From positions 1 to 16,857 of the forward strand of contig JADFXE010000022.1 in assembly GCA_015233705.1 (NCBI GenBank): a DNA stretch of 16,857 bases. Direction: 5' to 3'. The number at the start of each line of letters is the position of its first letter. The first letter of the stretch is position 1. Made by a program: the position numbers and the translations under genes. The stretch is from Candidatus Omnitrophota bacterium. Lineage in GTDB: Bacteria > Omnitrophota > Koll11 > Zapsychrales > Fredricksoniimonadaceae. Under the pieces are notes generated by a model. It did no database searches. It was not told where the DNA came from and saw only the letters and a program-made list of their open reading frames with translations. Positions 1-7,523 of this stretch are shown here, piece by piece.

Positions 1-1
1 G

Positions 2-3000
2 GCCTTCAAGAAGGGCGCCTATAATTACATCAAGGAGGAAAAGGACCCGTTCTCGGACGAGCTTATCCCGCGCAAGTATTTCTCCGGTGGTGTGGACTGC
101 TCGCAGTTCACTGGTCTGGTGCTGACAATGACCGACAATGCGGGTGAGGTTGAAGGCGACTCTAGCAATGACAGTCTGATCCAGGTGGGGCTGGAGTCGG
201 ATGGGAAGCAGTTGGGAAGTTTTTCGGGATCAGGTTCCCAAGGATCTTTGCAGTCTGATTTCGCTGCGACCACTGTTGGGCGGGAGGGGTTTTACGGCAA
301 ACTTCATGTTAATGATGACATCTGGGTAAGTCCGAAAGGTTATAAATTTGTTGCAGAGGCTAACGCCCGTTTAGAGATCCTTAGCGCTCTTCAGGAATTT
401 CTGTCTTCTCCGGAGAGAGTCAGTGATGAATTATATCAATTATACGGGAAGAGGATCATGCCTGAAGATGTGCAGGCGGTTAATGTTCGGTATCAAGTTT
501 CGGGTGGCGAGAAACATGTTTTTAGGGTTGAGTTCGTCCTGGCGGAATCAGCGGTCTTAACACGAGGCCTTCCACCCACCATGGAAATCGCAGAAGAGGC
601 TTATAAGCAGGCGCGTTCGACGGAAGGCATTGATCTTGGATTGGAGGCGAGCCGATTTAAGAAGCTGATGGAAAGTGAAGCTGGCAGAAAGCTTGTGCCG
701 CGATTGTTGCATTACGGGAGGAACGCGTTCTTGCAGGAGTGGATCAAGGGGCAGACGATGCTGGCGGCTAGGAAGGGAATCCCGTTGTCAGCCTCTGAAT
801 TGCAGAATATCGTTGAGGCATGGACGCAGGTGGGCGATCTCCTGTCCGATGAAGGAACCTTTAACCATTATCCGCCTGACATGAATGCCGGGAATATCAT
901 GTTTAGGGAGGAGGGGGCTGTTCGTCCTGAGAAAGGAAACCTGGTTATCGTTGATCTTGGGGGAAAGAATGCGACATCTCCTGCTGGTTTTATCCAGCAA
1001 CTTATAAAGTATTTCGTTAAAGGTAATCATATGTTCTCAATTGCTGCGGCAAATACAGAGGACTATGACCCTATCTTTAGGGGTATCCGGAATGTTTTGG
1101 GTGACCAGAAGGGGTTTGATTTTTTCATTGATGCGTTAAGGGATTTCAAAGGAGAGATGGATTCCACCACGCTCGCGCGTTTAAAATCTTATCTCGAATC
1201 TGATTTTCCGGAGCGGGTCAGCGCGGATTATCAGCCGGAGAGTTTACGGGGTCCGCCGCTGTTATATGTTATTGCGAGAGTGCTTTATTATGCAGACAAT
1301 TATGCGGATCTTGATTCCCGGAGTTTATATGAGCTGACAAGAAACAATGAGATTTTCTCGAAAACGAGATTGTCCGGGATGAAGGCCTTGTTGGCAGCCA
1401 AGAGGGAGATGGAGACACGAAAGGGCAAGAAAAAGGCACAGCCATCGCCTTCCTTAGGGCTGGGCTTGATCATGGCGGAAATAAATCGTTTGAGAGAGCA
1501 GAATAAGGGAAGGGGCGGCCAGCCTTTTTCCGACGCCGCCCAGGCGGCTCAGCTGACGGCTCAGACAGTTCTTGGAGCAGGTCTGCAGATGGCTGTTGAG
1601 GGGGCGTTCACATTATGGAGATCCGCTCGCGCCTTGGTCAAACAGCAGGGGTTTTGGGCCTATTGTGCGGAAAATAATGCCAATTTATTTATCTTCGGTC
1701 CGGGCATCCTTTTTTTCAATATGGCTGCAGATGCAGGAACAGCGCTGGGCGGTTTGGCCACGATCAATCAAATATTCGATCCTGACATTTCAACAGCGAC
1801 AAGAGCGAGAAAGTCTGCTGAGTTGGTATTCAAATATGGCGTTGCCACCGCGATATTTGGCTCCCCGACGGTCTTTCTGGCGATAGATCTGGCCAAATGG
1901 GCAGCCGGGATCGACACTCTCGGGGCCTTAACGGGCCAAGCTGACGCCGCGCAGACGGCCGTCGCGGCTGAGAAGGCTCTTTTGGAGTCAGTTGCGGCTC
2001 GGGTCGATACTAATGGGCTTAAGACTTTTAGGGTACCTCTGAAGGACGGCAGCTTTGCTGTTGGCAAAGTGGACGTATGGCATCCTCGGGCTTGGGGGGC
2101 TGAAGTTGCGGCGTATCGTTTGAGCGTATTGTTGGGATTGGGAAGCGTTCCGGTGACGGCGCATAAAAAGTTTCCGAATATTCAAGGGGAAATGCAGGAT
2201 GGGGTATTGCAGATGTTTGTCCCGGGAGAAGAAGGGTATGAGAAAAGAAGCGCAGATGATTTTCGGAAAGACTTATCGACGGAAGGGATGAAGGATCTGC
2301 AGGTGTTTTGGTATTTGATAGGGGACTTTGACAAAGGGCTTGTCGGTAGTCAAGGCGGGCGTGTTTCCCCGCAGAATTTTTGGATCAGATCTGATGGCCA
2401 GCCAGTCTCTGTTGATCATGGTCTGGCATTTCAGCAGGATGATCACTTCTTCTGGAATATTATTCCTAGCGATGCGCTTCGGGCGCGTTTGGCGGCTCTC
2501 ACTGAGGACACAATCCGTGCCGCGCTCTCTGACGAGCAGGGCATTGTGTTGATCGACGATTATAGCTTTCAGTGGCTTTTGATTCGACTCAAGACCATCC
2601 TGAAAACCTCTGACACGGCTGAGAAGACGGAGGCCGTGCAGACGGCCGGGGCGGTCGCGCCAGAGGCGCTGGCGGACAGCTGGGCAGCGCAGGTCGGGGA
2701 CGGGCAGAATCCAAATTCATGGAATTCGGATACGCTTGAAGCTTTGAGCGAGCAAGATCCTGAGTATGGGAAGTACATTGATCCCCGGCGCTTTGATGAT
2801 TTCGACGGGCCTAATTGGAGCCGAGCTTTCTCAAAAAGTAATAAATTCTATGTTTTTAGAATAAAAGATAATAAGGGTGAAGAGCATAATCTGCACGTCA
2901 TATTCGATTTTGTTGGTATTAATTCAGGCGTAAAGATTCCCATACAAAATAAGACAGAATATGATTCCGAAGTATGGCAACAGACCGCAGAGATCATGGC

Positions 3001-5911
3001 TCGGGCTAGTGTGGAGGCAAGAAATTATGCTCCATGGGTCGAGGATCATGAGGGGAGTCCCTTTGTGACAGGGGCAAGGATAGCCATGAATTCGGCTGCT
3101 AATGGCGGATTGGGGTTGAATGTCGGATTTGACGCTCATGTGAAGCCTCTCATGGAGGCTATTAGGAATAATGATGTTGATGCAGTAGAAAAGGAGAAAA
3201 AACACATTACAGCGAGCATGGTTCATGAGAAAACCCATGAGGATAGAGATGAGATCATGGGAAGTAATAGTGCAGGCCTTGAAACAGCCAGCCATATTAA
3301 CCAATATCTTTTTGATCCCAAGGGCAATGTTATTTTCAACAAACAGCTTCGAACCGCATTAAAGAATTATTTTGAAAATGTCGGAAAAGAGACCAAGGAC
3401 CCGAAATTCGATCCTGTTTATGATGTGGGGATGTATCGGGCATTGCTTATTGTGGGGTTCTTCCTGTCCCTTATTAATCCCGAGTATCGAAAGGTTTTTA
3501 TGGAGGGGAATCCGCAAGGATTTCAGCCGGCATTGGAAGCCTTGATCGGGCGGCCAATGGATGCCAAAGAAGCGGATTTTATGAAAAAGGTCGTTGTCCC
3601 GGTCTTGTCCAGGAAAGATTCTGTCGCTTTGGAAGATGTTGTTCTCGCCATTCAAAATGATCCGCAGGGGTTACTGGAAATGTTCCTCCAAAAAGGCATT
3701 GGTCAGAAGGCTGACGCCGCGCAGGCGGATCCGTTGCTCAAGTATGTTCATGCAGGCATGGGTTCGATCCTGCCAAGGTACCTGCGGGAGAGAGGGTTTG
3801 ACCAGAAGGGATGCGAGCTTTTGGTGGATCGTTATTTGGCCTCCCGCGGCCAGGTTCGTGATCCGGAAGTTGAAATAAAGTTTTTGGGGACCGGGGCCAA
3901 TATGCTGGTCATTGCCTACGGTGATCAGGCGATTAGGATTAGTATGAGGACAACGCCTGAGGAGGGGCCGCATCAGTCTTGGGCGAATGAATATCCGTTC
4001 GTACCGCATGTGATTGACAGGGGCAAGGTGACAATTGGCGAATTTACATTTGATGCGGCGAGGGTGGAGCGGGTCTTTCCGGATGCCGTCACAGCTGACG
4101 AACTTCTGAGTCTGATGAAGGATCTTTTATCTCATCTGGTCAAGGAGAGGATCGTTAGCGATGATTTTGGAAAAGACAATGTCAGGATTGGTCATGTTAT
4201 GCGCGATGGGACGCAGAGCAAGCCCATGGCTTTTCTTGTGGATATTGGAGCCAGCGTCATACAAAAAGGAGAGACAGATCAGGAGATGGTGGCGCATTAT
4301 CGGGATAGGCTTACGGGGTTCTGGGGGTTGGATGAGGCTGCGCTTCTTCAACACTTGAGTGGGTTGGCAGGCGAGGCGTCTGCCCCGCGAGGAGCTGGCA
4401 GGGAGCGGGCCGCGGATGGCAATGGTCAGAATGCCGACTTGGCCGGGGTAACCACGGACAATGGGCAGAAGGTCGATACGGCCGGGGTGAGAGGAACGGC
4501 AGGCGAGAGGAAAAGTCCGGTCATTCCTCAGGGGTGGACATATTTAGCGCATGGAACTAATTTAACCAGGAGGCAATGGGACGGGCATGAAGATGACTTG
4601 TCCAAGGATCGATGGACTATAGGAATTGGAGGGTTGTCAACGGTTACCCGTGAGGAAGGATCTAATACAACAAAAACTTATGCTAATGCCAGCGTGCGCC
4701 CTAATTTAACAAAAGAGGAATATAACAGGCGTAACAAAATGGTCAGTATTCGGGTTATATTTCCTGAGAATTACGCTAATTATCCGGAGAAAAAAGCCCA
4801 GTTTCTTCCATTAATTGAATCTTCACAACAGGAAAGCGTTATGGGAATGATAGCAAAGTGGTATAGAGGAAACGGGCATAATCCAGTTGTGCCGCATGGA
4901 ACAAGTCTCATTAAAATTGGGCAGACAAAGGAAGATGGATTTGACGTTTTTTATTATATTCCCGAACAGCTGCAGTTTTTATATAATAAAACATTAGGTC
5001 TTCGATTTGATAATTTCAAAGATATCGCCGGGGAGACTCCTCAGGCCAGGGCCGCGAACGTGGTTGCTCAATTTGAAAGGGACTCCCTCATTGCTGGTTT
5101 ATTGGAAACGCCGGATGAGATGCGTGTAGGTACTCTTAAAAATCATACGCTAGCTGTTTTGACTCAATTTGAAAGTCGTTTCAGCGATCAGTTTAATGAA
5201 GAACAGCTGGCTTTCTTGCGTGTTCTTTTAGTTTTACACGACATTGGTAAGGATAATCCGACCGGCGGTCTAAATCAGCATAGGGCTACTCTGGATGTTA
5301 TAAATAAGCTGAAGGAAAAAAACAGTCAGTTTTTAGATAAATATCAATGGAAACTGCTCGAGCTTATGCTTAACGGTGATTCGATAGGACGCTATATGCA
5401 GTCAGGGGCGAAGTTCTGGCTGGAGAAGATTGTTAAGGAATTAAAAGGAAAGGTAGACGAGTTAGATGGGTTAGAGAAAGGTAGGATTACGTTGGCGTTG
5501 TTTTTTAAATTTATGAAGGTTTATTATCAGGTTGATACATCTGGGAGAGATATTGATAAGAATGGCAGGATAACAGGATTTACTAATTTATATGGAAAGG
5601 AGCCAACATATGAATCCGGGCGTTTTCGTTTCTCGGAAGTTAAATTATCGGACGGAACCTCTTTTGAAGACCGATTCCAAGCGCTTGAACGTGCGGTTGA
5701 AGCGATAAGTGATATGGCTGAAAAAGGTGGTATCGATTTCAATTCCGACAGGATGAACCTTGAGGCCCGCGGCGATGGCGGAGCGGGGATCAAGTTTCAC
5801 ATCGACGCGGCCCAGCTGCAAAAGCTGCAGAATTCTTCGGGCTTCACGCCGGTCATCATGAACATTGAGCCGATGGCTGATGTGGCGCAGTTCCTGGGGA
5901 TCAAGAAATGA
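2..5911 (+). CDS. Giant multidomain protein, 5'-truncated by the window edge (kinase-like, HEXXH, HD modules)
   Basis: The frame is open from base 2 with no stop before 5909-5911, so this is the last 1969 codons of a longer gene; GTG at 92 is unlikely to be the start. Residues are counted from base 2. Modules seen: 150-360 kinase-like (hinge EWIKGQ; D293, N298; D318 in IVDLGG); 558-590 and 612-633 hydrophobic; 670-865 PI3/4-kinase or HipA-like (GDFDKG, then SVDHGLAF with D805); about 915-1200 with HEKTH at 1075-1079 and E1094; 1290-1440 second kinase-like (FLGTGAN loop, D1387, N1393, D1414 in VDIGAS); 1513-1673 unrecognised, opening with LAHGTN; 1700-1860 HD phosphohydrolase (H1715, H1746-D1747, H1760, D1845). 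Linkers carry DAAQ motifs, and the tail ends in FLGIKK. The modules suggest signalling or effector enzymes, but substrate and cell location are unknown. An Omnitrophota-type giant protein is inferred from style. Confidence 0.85.
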   Translation, partial: AFKKGAYNYIKEEKDPFSDELIPRKYFSGGVDCSQFTGLVLTMTDNAGEVEGDSSNDSLIQVGLESDGKQLGSFSGSGSQGSLQSDFAATTVGREGFYGKLHVNDDIWVSPKGYKFVAEANARLEILSALQEFLSSPERVSDELYQLYGKRIMPEDVQAVNVRYQVSGGEKHVFRVEFVLAESAVLTRGLPPTMEIAEEAYKQARSTEGIDLGLEASRFKKLMESEAGRKLVPRLLHYGRNAFLQEWIKGQTMLAARKGIPLSASELQNIVEAWTQVGDLLSDEGTFNHYPPDMNAGNIMFREEGAVRPEKGNLVIVDLGGKNATSPAGFIQQLIKYFVKGNHMFSIAAANTEDYDPIFRGIRNVLGDQKGFDFFIDALRDFKGEMDSTTLARLKSYLESDFPERVSADYQPESLRGPPLLYVIARVLYYADNYADLDSRSLYELTRNNEIFSKTRLSGMKALLAAKREMETRKGKKKAQPSPSLGLGLIMAEINRLREQNKGRGGQPFSDAAQAAQLTAQTVLGAGLQMAVEGAFTLWRSARALVKQQGFWAYCAENNANLFIFGPGILFFNMAADAGTALGGLATINQIFDPDISTATRARKSAELVFKYGVATAIFGSPTVFLAIDLAKWAAGIDTLGALTGQADAAQTAVAAEKALLESVAARVDTNGLKTFRVPLKDGSFAVGKVDVWHPRAWGAEVAAYRLSVLLGLGSVPVTAHKKFPNIQGEMQDGVLQMFVPGEEGYEKRSADDFRKDLSTEGMKDLQVFWYLIGDFDKGLVGSQGGRVSPQNFWIRSDGQPVSVDHGLAFQQDDHFFWNIIPSDALRARLAALTEDTIRAALSDEQGIVLIDDYSFQWLLIRLKTILKTSDTAEKTEAVQTAGAVAPEALADSWAAQVGDGQNPNSWNSDTLEALSEQDPEYGKYIDPRRFDDFDGPNWSRAFSKSNKFYVFRIKDNKGEEHNLHVIFDFVGINSGVKIPIQNKTEYDSEVWQQTAEIMARASVEARNYAPWVEDHEGSPFVTGARIAMNSAANGGLGLNVGFDAHVKPLMEAIRNNDVDAVEKEKKHITASMVHEKTHEDRDEIMGSNSAGLETASHINQYLFDPKGNVIFNKQLRTALKNYFENVGKETKDPKFDPVYDVGMYRALLIVGFFLSLINPEYRKVFMEGNPQGFQPALEALIGRPMDAKEADFMKKVVVPVLSRKDSVALEDVVLAIQNDPQGLLEMFLQKGIGQKADAAQADPLLKYVHAGMGSILPRYLRERGFDQKGCELLVDRYLASRGQVRDPEVEIKFLGTGANMLVIAYGDQAIRISMRTTPEEGPHQSWANEYPFVPHVIDRGKVTIGEFTFDAARVERVFPDAVTADELLSLMKDLLSHLVKERIVSDDFGKDNVRIGHVMRDGTQSKPMAFLVDIGASVIQKGETDQEMVAHYRDRLTGFWGLDEAALLQHLSGLAGEASAPRGAGRERAADGNGQNADLAGVTTDNGQKVDTAGVRGTAGERKSPVIPQGWTYLAHGTNLTRRQWDGHEDDLSKDRWTIGIGGLSTVTREEGSNTTKTYANASVRPNLTKEEYNRRNKMVSIRVIFPENYANYPEKKAQFLPLIESSQQESVMGMIAKWYRGNGHNPVVPHGTSLIKIGQTKEDGFDVFYYIPEQLQFLYNKTLGLRFDNFKDIAGETPQARAANVVAQFERDSLIAGLLETPDEMRVGTLKNHTLAVLTQFESRFSDQFNEEQLAFLRVLLVLHDIGKDNPTGGLNQHRATLDVINKLKEKNSQFLDKYQWKLLELMLNGDSIGRYMQSGAKFWLEKIVKELKGKVDELDGLEKGRITLALFFKFMKVYYQVDTSGRDIDKNGRITGFTNLYGKEPTYESGRFRFSEVKLSDGTSFEDRFQALERAVEAISDMAEKGGIDFNSDRMNLEARGDGGAGIKFHIDAAQLQKLQNSSGFTPVIMNIEPMADVAQFLGIKK
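1940..1954 (+). repeat. DAAQ linker repeat, copy A
   Basis: The 15 bases GCTGACGCCGCGCAG encode ADAAQ in the linker between the hydrophobic segments and the PI3/4-kinase-like module of the giant gene. An identical 15-mer occurs at 3710-3724. Related DAAQ codings are at about 1527-1541 and 5801-5815. Confidence 0.6.
3710..3724 (+). repeat. DAAQ linker repeat, copy B
   Basis: Exact second copy of the 15-mer at 1940-1954, in the same reading frame, in the linker between the HEXXH-bearing region and the second protein-kinase-like module. The bases on either side differ, so only the linker core is shared. Confidence 0.6.
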
Positions 5912-5963
5912 CGGGCCGGCACCGCTCCTGGCGGGCTTTGCGAAAAGTCCAGGTTAAAATCCC

Positions 5964-5992
5964 TTGCTAAGTCATGGTTGCCATTCTAGAAT
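5964..5992 (+). promoter_or_regulatory. Candidate sigma70-type promoter for the 6032 gene
   Basis: TTGCTA at 5964-5969 (4 of 6 matches to the -35 consensus) and TAGAAT at 5987-5992 (5 of 6 to the -10 consensus) are separated by 17 bases. The start codon follows about 40 bases downstream. No convincing terminator was seen between the giant gene and this site. Confidence 0.5.
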
Positions 5993-6031
5993 CCCTCTAA
6001 TCAAAAATCATTTCATTAAAAAGGAGTCGGT

Positions 6032-6811
6032 ATGAAGAGGAATTCCATGGGGATGTCTGTTCTTGCGGTTTTGGTCTGTGCCGTCAGTGTCCACGCTGAG
6101 CAGGTTGCAGTCGTGAGTGCGGGAAATGGTTCGGCCAGGGCAAGCGTTGCGGCCACCGGGTCGCAGGCCTCGGTCGGCACGGCGTTCGGTTCCGGGAACT
6201 CTGGCGCGGGTGGTGCGCTTGTTTCAATCCCTGGTCTGGCATCGGTGTCCACAGATGCGGGCGGCGCTGTGGTGTCTGTCCCCGGTCTTGTGAACGTGTC
6301 AACGAACGCGGGTGGTGCGATGGTGTCGGTCCCGGGAATGGCGAATGTGTCAGCCGCGCCGGGCAGTGCTGTAGTGTCAGCTCCGGGTGTGCTGGTTTCG
6401 GCCAATGCACCGGTGAATGCCCAGGCCCAGCAGGTCATTGCCCAGTCCGTGTCTGTCGGTTCATCGGCCCAGCAGGAGAATTTCCTTGTTGCCAAGGCCC
6501 AGGGTTTTCTGGGACAGGGGAATTATGAGGCTGCGGTCAGTATTGCCAATTATATTCTGACTTCTCTGGATACATCTTCACCGGGGGCCAATAGTATCCT
6601 GGTCGCGGTCAAGCAGCAGGTGGCCCAGCTTGCCGCGCAGAGCGCTGGCCAGGCCCGTCAGACGGCCTATGGCGCAACAGCCACGGCCCAGCAGGCCACG
6701 CAGCAAGCCACCCAACAGGCTCAGCGGGGCGTGGGCGCGGCCCAGGACGGGGTGAACAAGGCCATGAACAGTGTGCAGAACATCCTGGGTTCGTTCGGCT
6801 CGGGTAGGTAA
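6032..6811 (+). CDS. Secreted low-complexity protein with 17-residue tandem repeats
   Basis: I do not recognise this 259-residue protein as a named family. ATG at 6032 follows AAGGAG at a good distance. Residues 1-23 form a signal peptide (KR, a hydrophobic core, then VHA-E), so the product should be exported. Residues 59-126 are four 17-residue repeats of the form AGGAxVSVPGLxxVSTx, rich in Gly, Ala, Val and Ser; alternating small and beta-branched residues suggest a beta-rich fold. Residues of about 150-210 (QENFLVAKAQGFLGQGNYEA and what follows) resemble a single TPR-like helical hairpin. The C-terminal part is Gln/Ala-rich (repeated QQAT) and ends in a Gly/Ser-rich tail. It is probably its own transcription unit. 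A structural or surface-associated role is possible but unproven. Confidence 0.75.
   Translation: MKRNSMGMSVLAVLVCAVSVHAEQVAVVSAGNGSARASVAATGSQASVGTAFGSGNSGAGGALVSIPGLASVSTDAGGAVVSVPGLVNVSTNAGGAMVSVPGMANVSAAPGSAVVSAPGVLVSANAPVNAQAQQVIAQSVSVGSSAQQENFLVAKAQGFLGQGNYEAAVSIANYILTSLDTSSPGANSILVAVKQQVAQLAAQSAGQARQTAYGATATAQQATQQATQQAQRGVGAAQDGVNKAMNSVQNILGSFGSGR
6206..6409 (+). repeat. Four 51-bp in-frame tandem repeats
   Basis: Units at 6206-6256, 6257-6307, 6308-6358 and 6359-6409 encode 17-residue copies of AGGAxVSVPGLxxVSTx. The first three copies agree well in protein but differ at many third codon positions. The fourth is more diverged and begins with Pro. This pattern suggests an old duplication kept by selection on the protein. 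Confidence 0.8.
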
Positions 6812-6822
6812 TCTGAAAGAGA

Positions 6823-6851
6823 TTGATTCAAAAAATAGCCTCTGGTATTTT
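6823..6851 (+). promoter_or_regulatory. Candidate promoter for rex-phr
   Basis: TTGATT at 6823-6828 and TATTTT at 6846-6851 (each 4 of 6 to consensus) are 17 bases apart. An extended -10 element, TGG, directly precedes the -10. The rex start codon follows 32 bases after the -10. No recognisable Rex operator overlaps it. Confidence 0.4.
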
Positions 6852-6883
6852 CAGGGTTATTTTATTACCAAAGGAGGAGTACG

Positions 6884-7522
6884 GTGTCCCGAACTTCCGC
6901 TGTCTCGCGATCGACGTTAAAGCGCCTTCCGCTTTACCTTCATCTTCTGGAGAATTTTTCTTCGCAGGGCATCGAATATGTCTCCTGCACCCAGCTGGCC
7001 CGTGAGTTTGATTTTGACCCGACCCAGGTCCGCAAGGACCTCGAGGCCACGGGCGAGGTCGGCACGGCCAGGATCGGTTTTCGCGTGGCGAGCCTGATTG
7101 GCCGCATCAAGGAGCTTTTGGGGTGGAATGATGTCCACGACGCCTTCTTGGTGGGGGTCGGGAACCTGGGCAAGGCGCTCTTAGGATACCGGGATTTCGA
7201 GAAATACGGCCTGAAGATCGTCGCGGCCTTTGACAAGAATCCGCAGAAGGTGGGGGTGCGGGTCTTTGGTCAGAAGGTCCTTTCTTTGCGGAATTTTGCC
7301 GAATTCGCCAGGCGTTCTCCGGCCAAAATCGGGATCGTGACTGTGCCGGCGGACCAGGCCCAGGCCGCGGTCGACCTTCTGGTCTCGGCGGGGGTGAAGG
7401 CGATCTGGAATTTTGCGCCGGCACCGCTCCGTATCCCTAAGGGCGTGATCCTCGAGAACGCGCGACTGACCCAGAGCCTCGCTGTCCTGACCAATAACCT
7501 GACGCGCGCCGCGAGGGCTTAG
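6884..7522 (+). CDS. rex: Redox-sensing transcriptional repressor Rex
   Basis: Rex is a cytosolic dimeric repressor that reads the NADH/NAD+ ratio: NADH binding releases it from operators, turning on fermentative and anaerobic respiratory genes. The 212-residue length is typical. Residues 1-80 form the winged-helix DNA-binding domain, with the family pattern TQVRKDLEATGEVG around the recognition helix. A Rossmann NAD(H) domain follows, with GVGNLG at 91-96 and an acidic residue, D117, in FDKNP to hold the adenosine ribose. The C-terminal NLTRAARA helix would be the domain-swapped one. The start is GTG, chosen because AAGGAGG at 6871-6877 lies 6 bases upstream. The stop is one base before the photolyase start, so the two are probably co-transcribed and translationally coupled. 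The nearby anaerobic RNR and flavoprotein genes fit its biology. Confidence 0.95.
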   Translation: MSRTSAVSRSTLKRLPLYLHLLENFSSQGIEYVSCTQLAREFDFDPTQVRKDLEATGEVGTARIGFRVASLIGRIKELLGWNDVHDAFLVGVGNLGKALLGYRDFEKYGLKIVAAFDKNPQKVGVRVFGQKVLSLRNFAEFARRSPAKIGIVTVPADQAQAAVDLLVSAGVKAIWNFAPAPLRIPKGVILENARLTQSLAVLTNNLTRAARA

Positions 7523-7523
7523 G

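Noticed and set aside
92..94. GTG at 92 as the start of the giant gene
   Set aside because: The same frame is open back to base 2 and reads as sensible protein (GAYNYIKEE, IPRKYFSGG), and no ribosome site precedes 92.
6016..6495. Minus-strand frame opposite the secreted repeat protein
   Set aside because: A mirror of the Gly/Ala/Val repeats; the plus-strand gene has a signal peptide and ribosome site.
6812..6883. Rex operator in front of rex
   Set aside because: I looked for TTGTGA...TCACAA or TTGTTAA...TTAACAA type palindromes and found none.
6823..7005. Frame beginning upstream of rex
   Set aside because: It overlaps rex in another frame and shows no motif.
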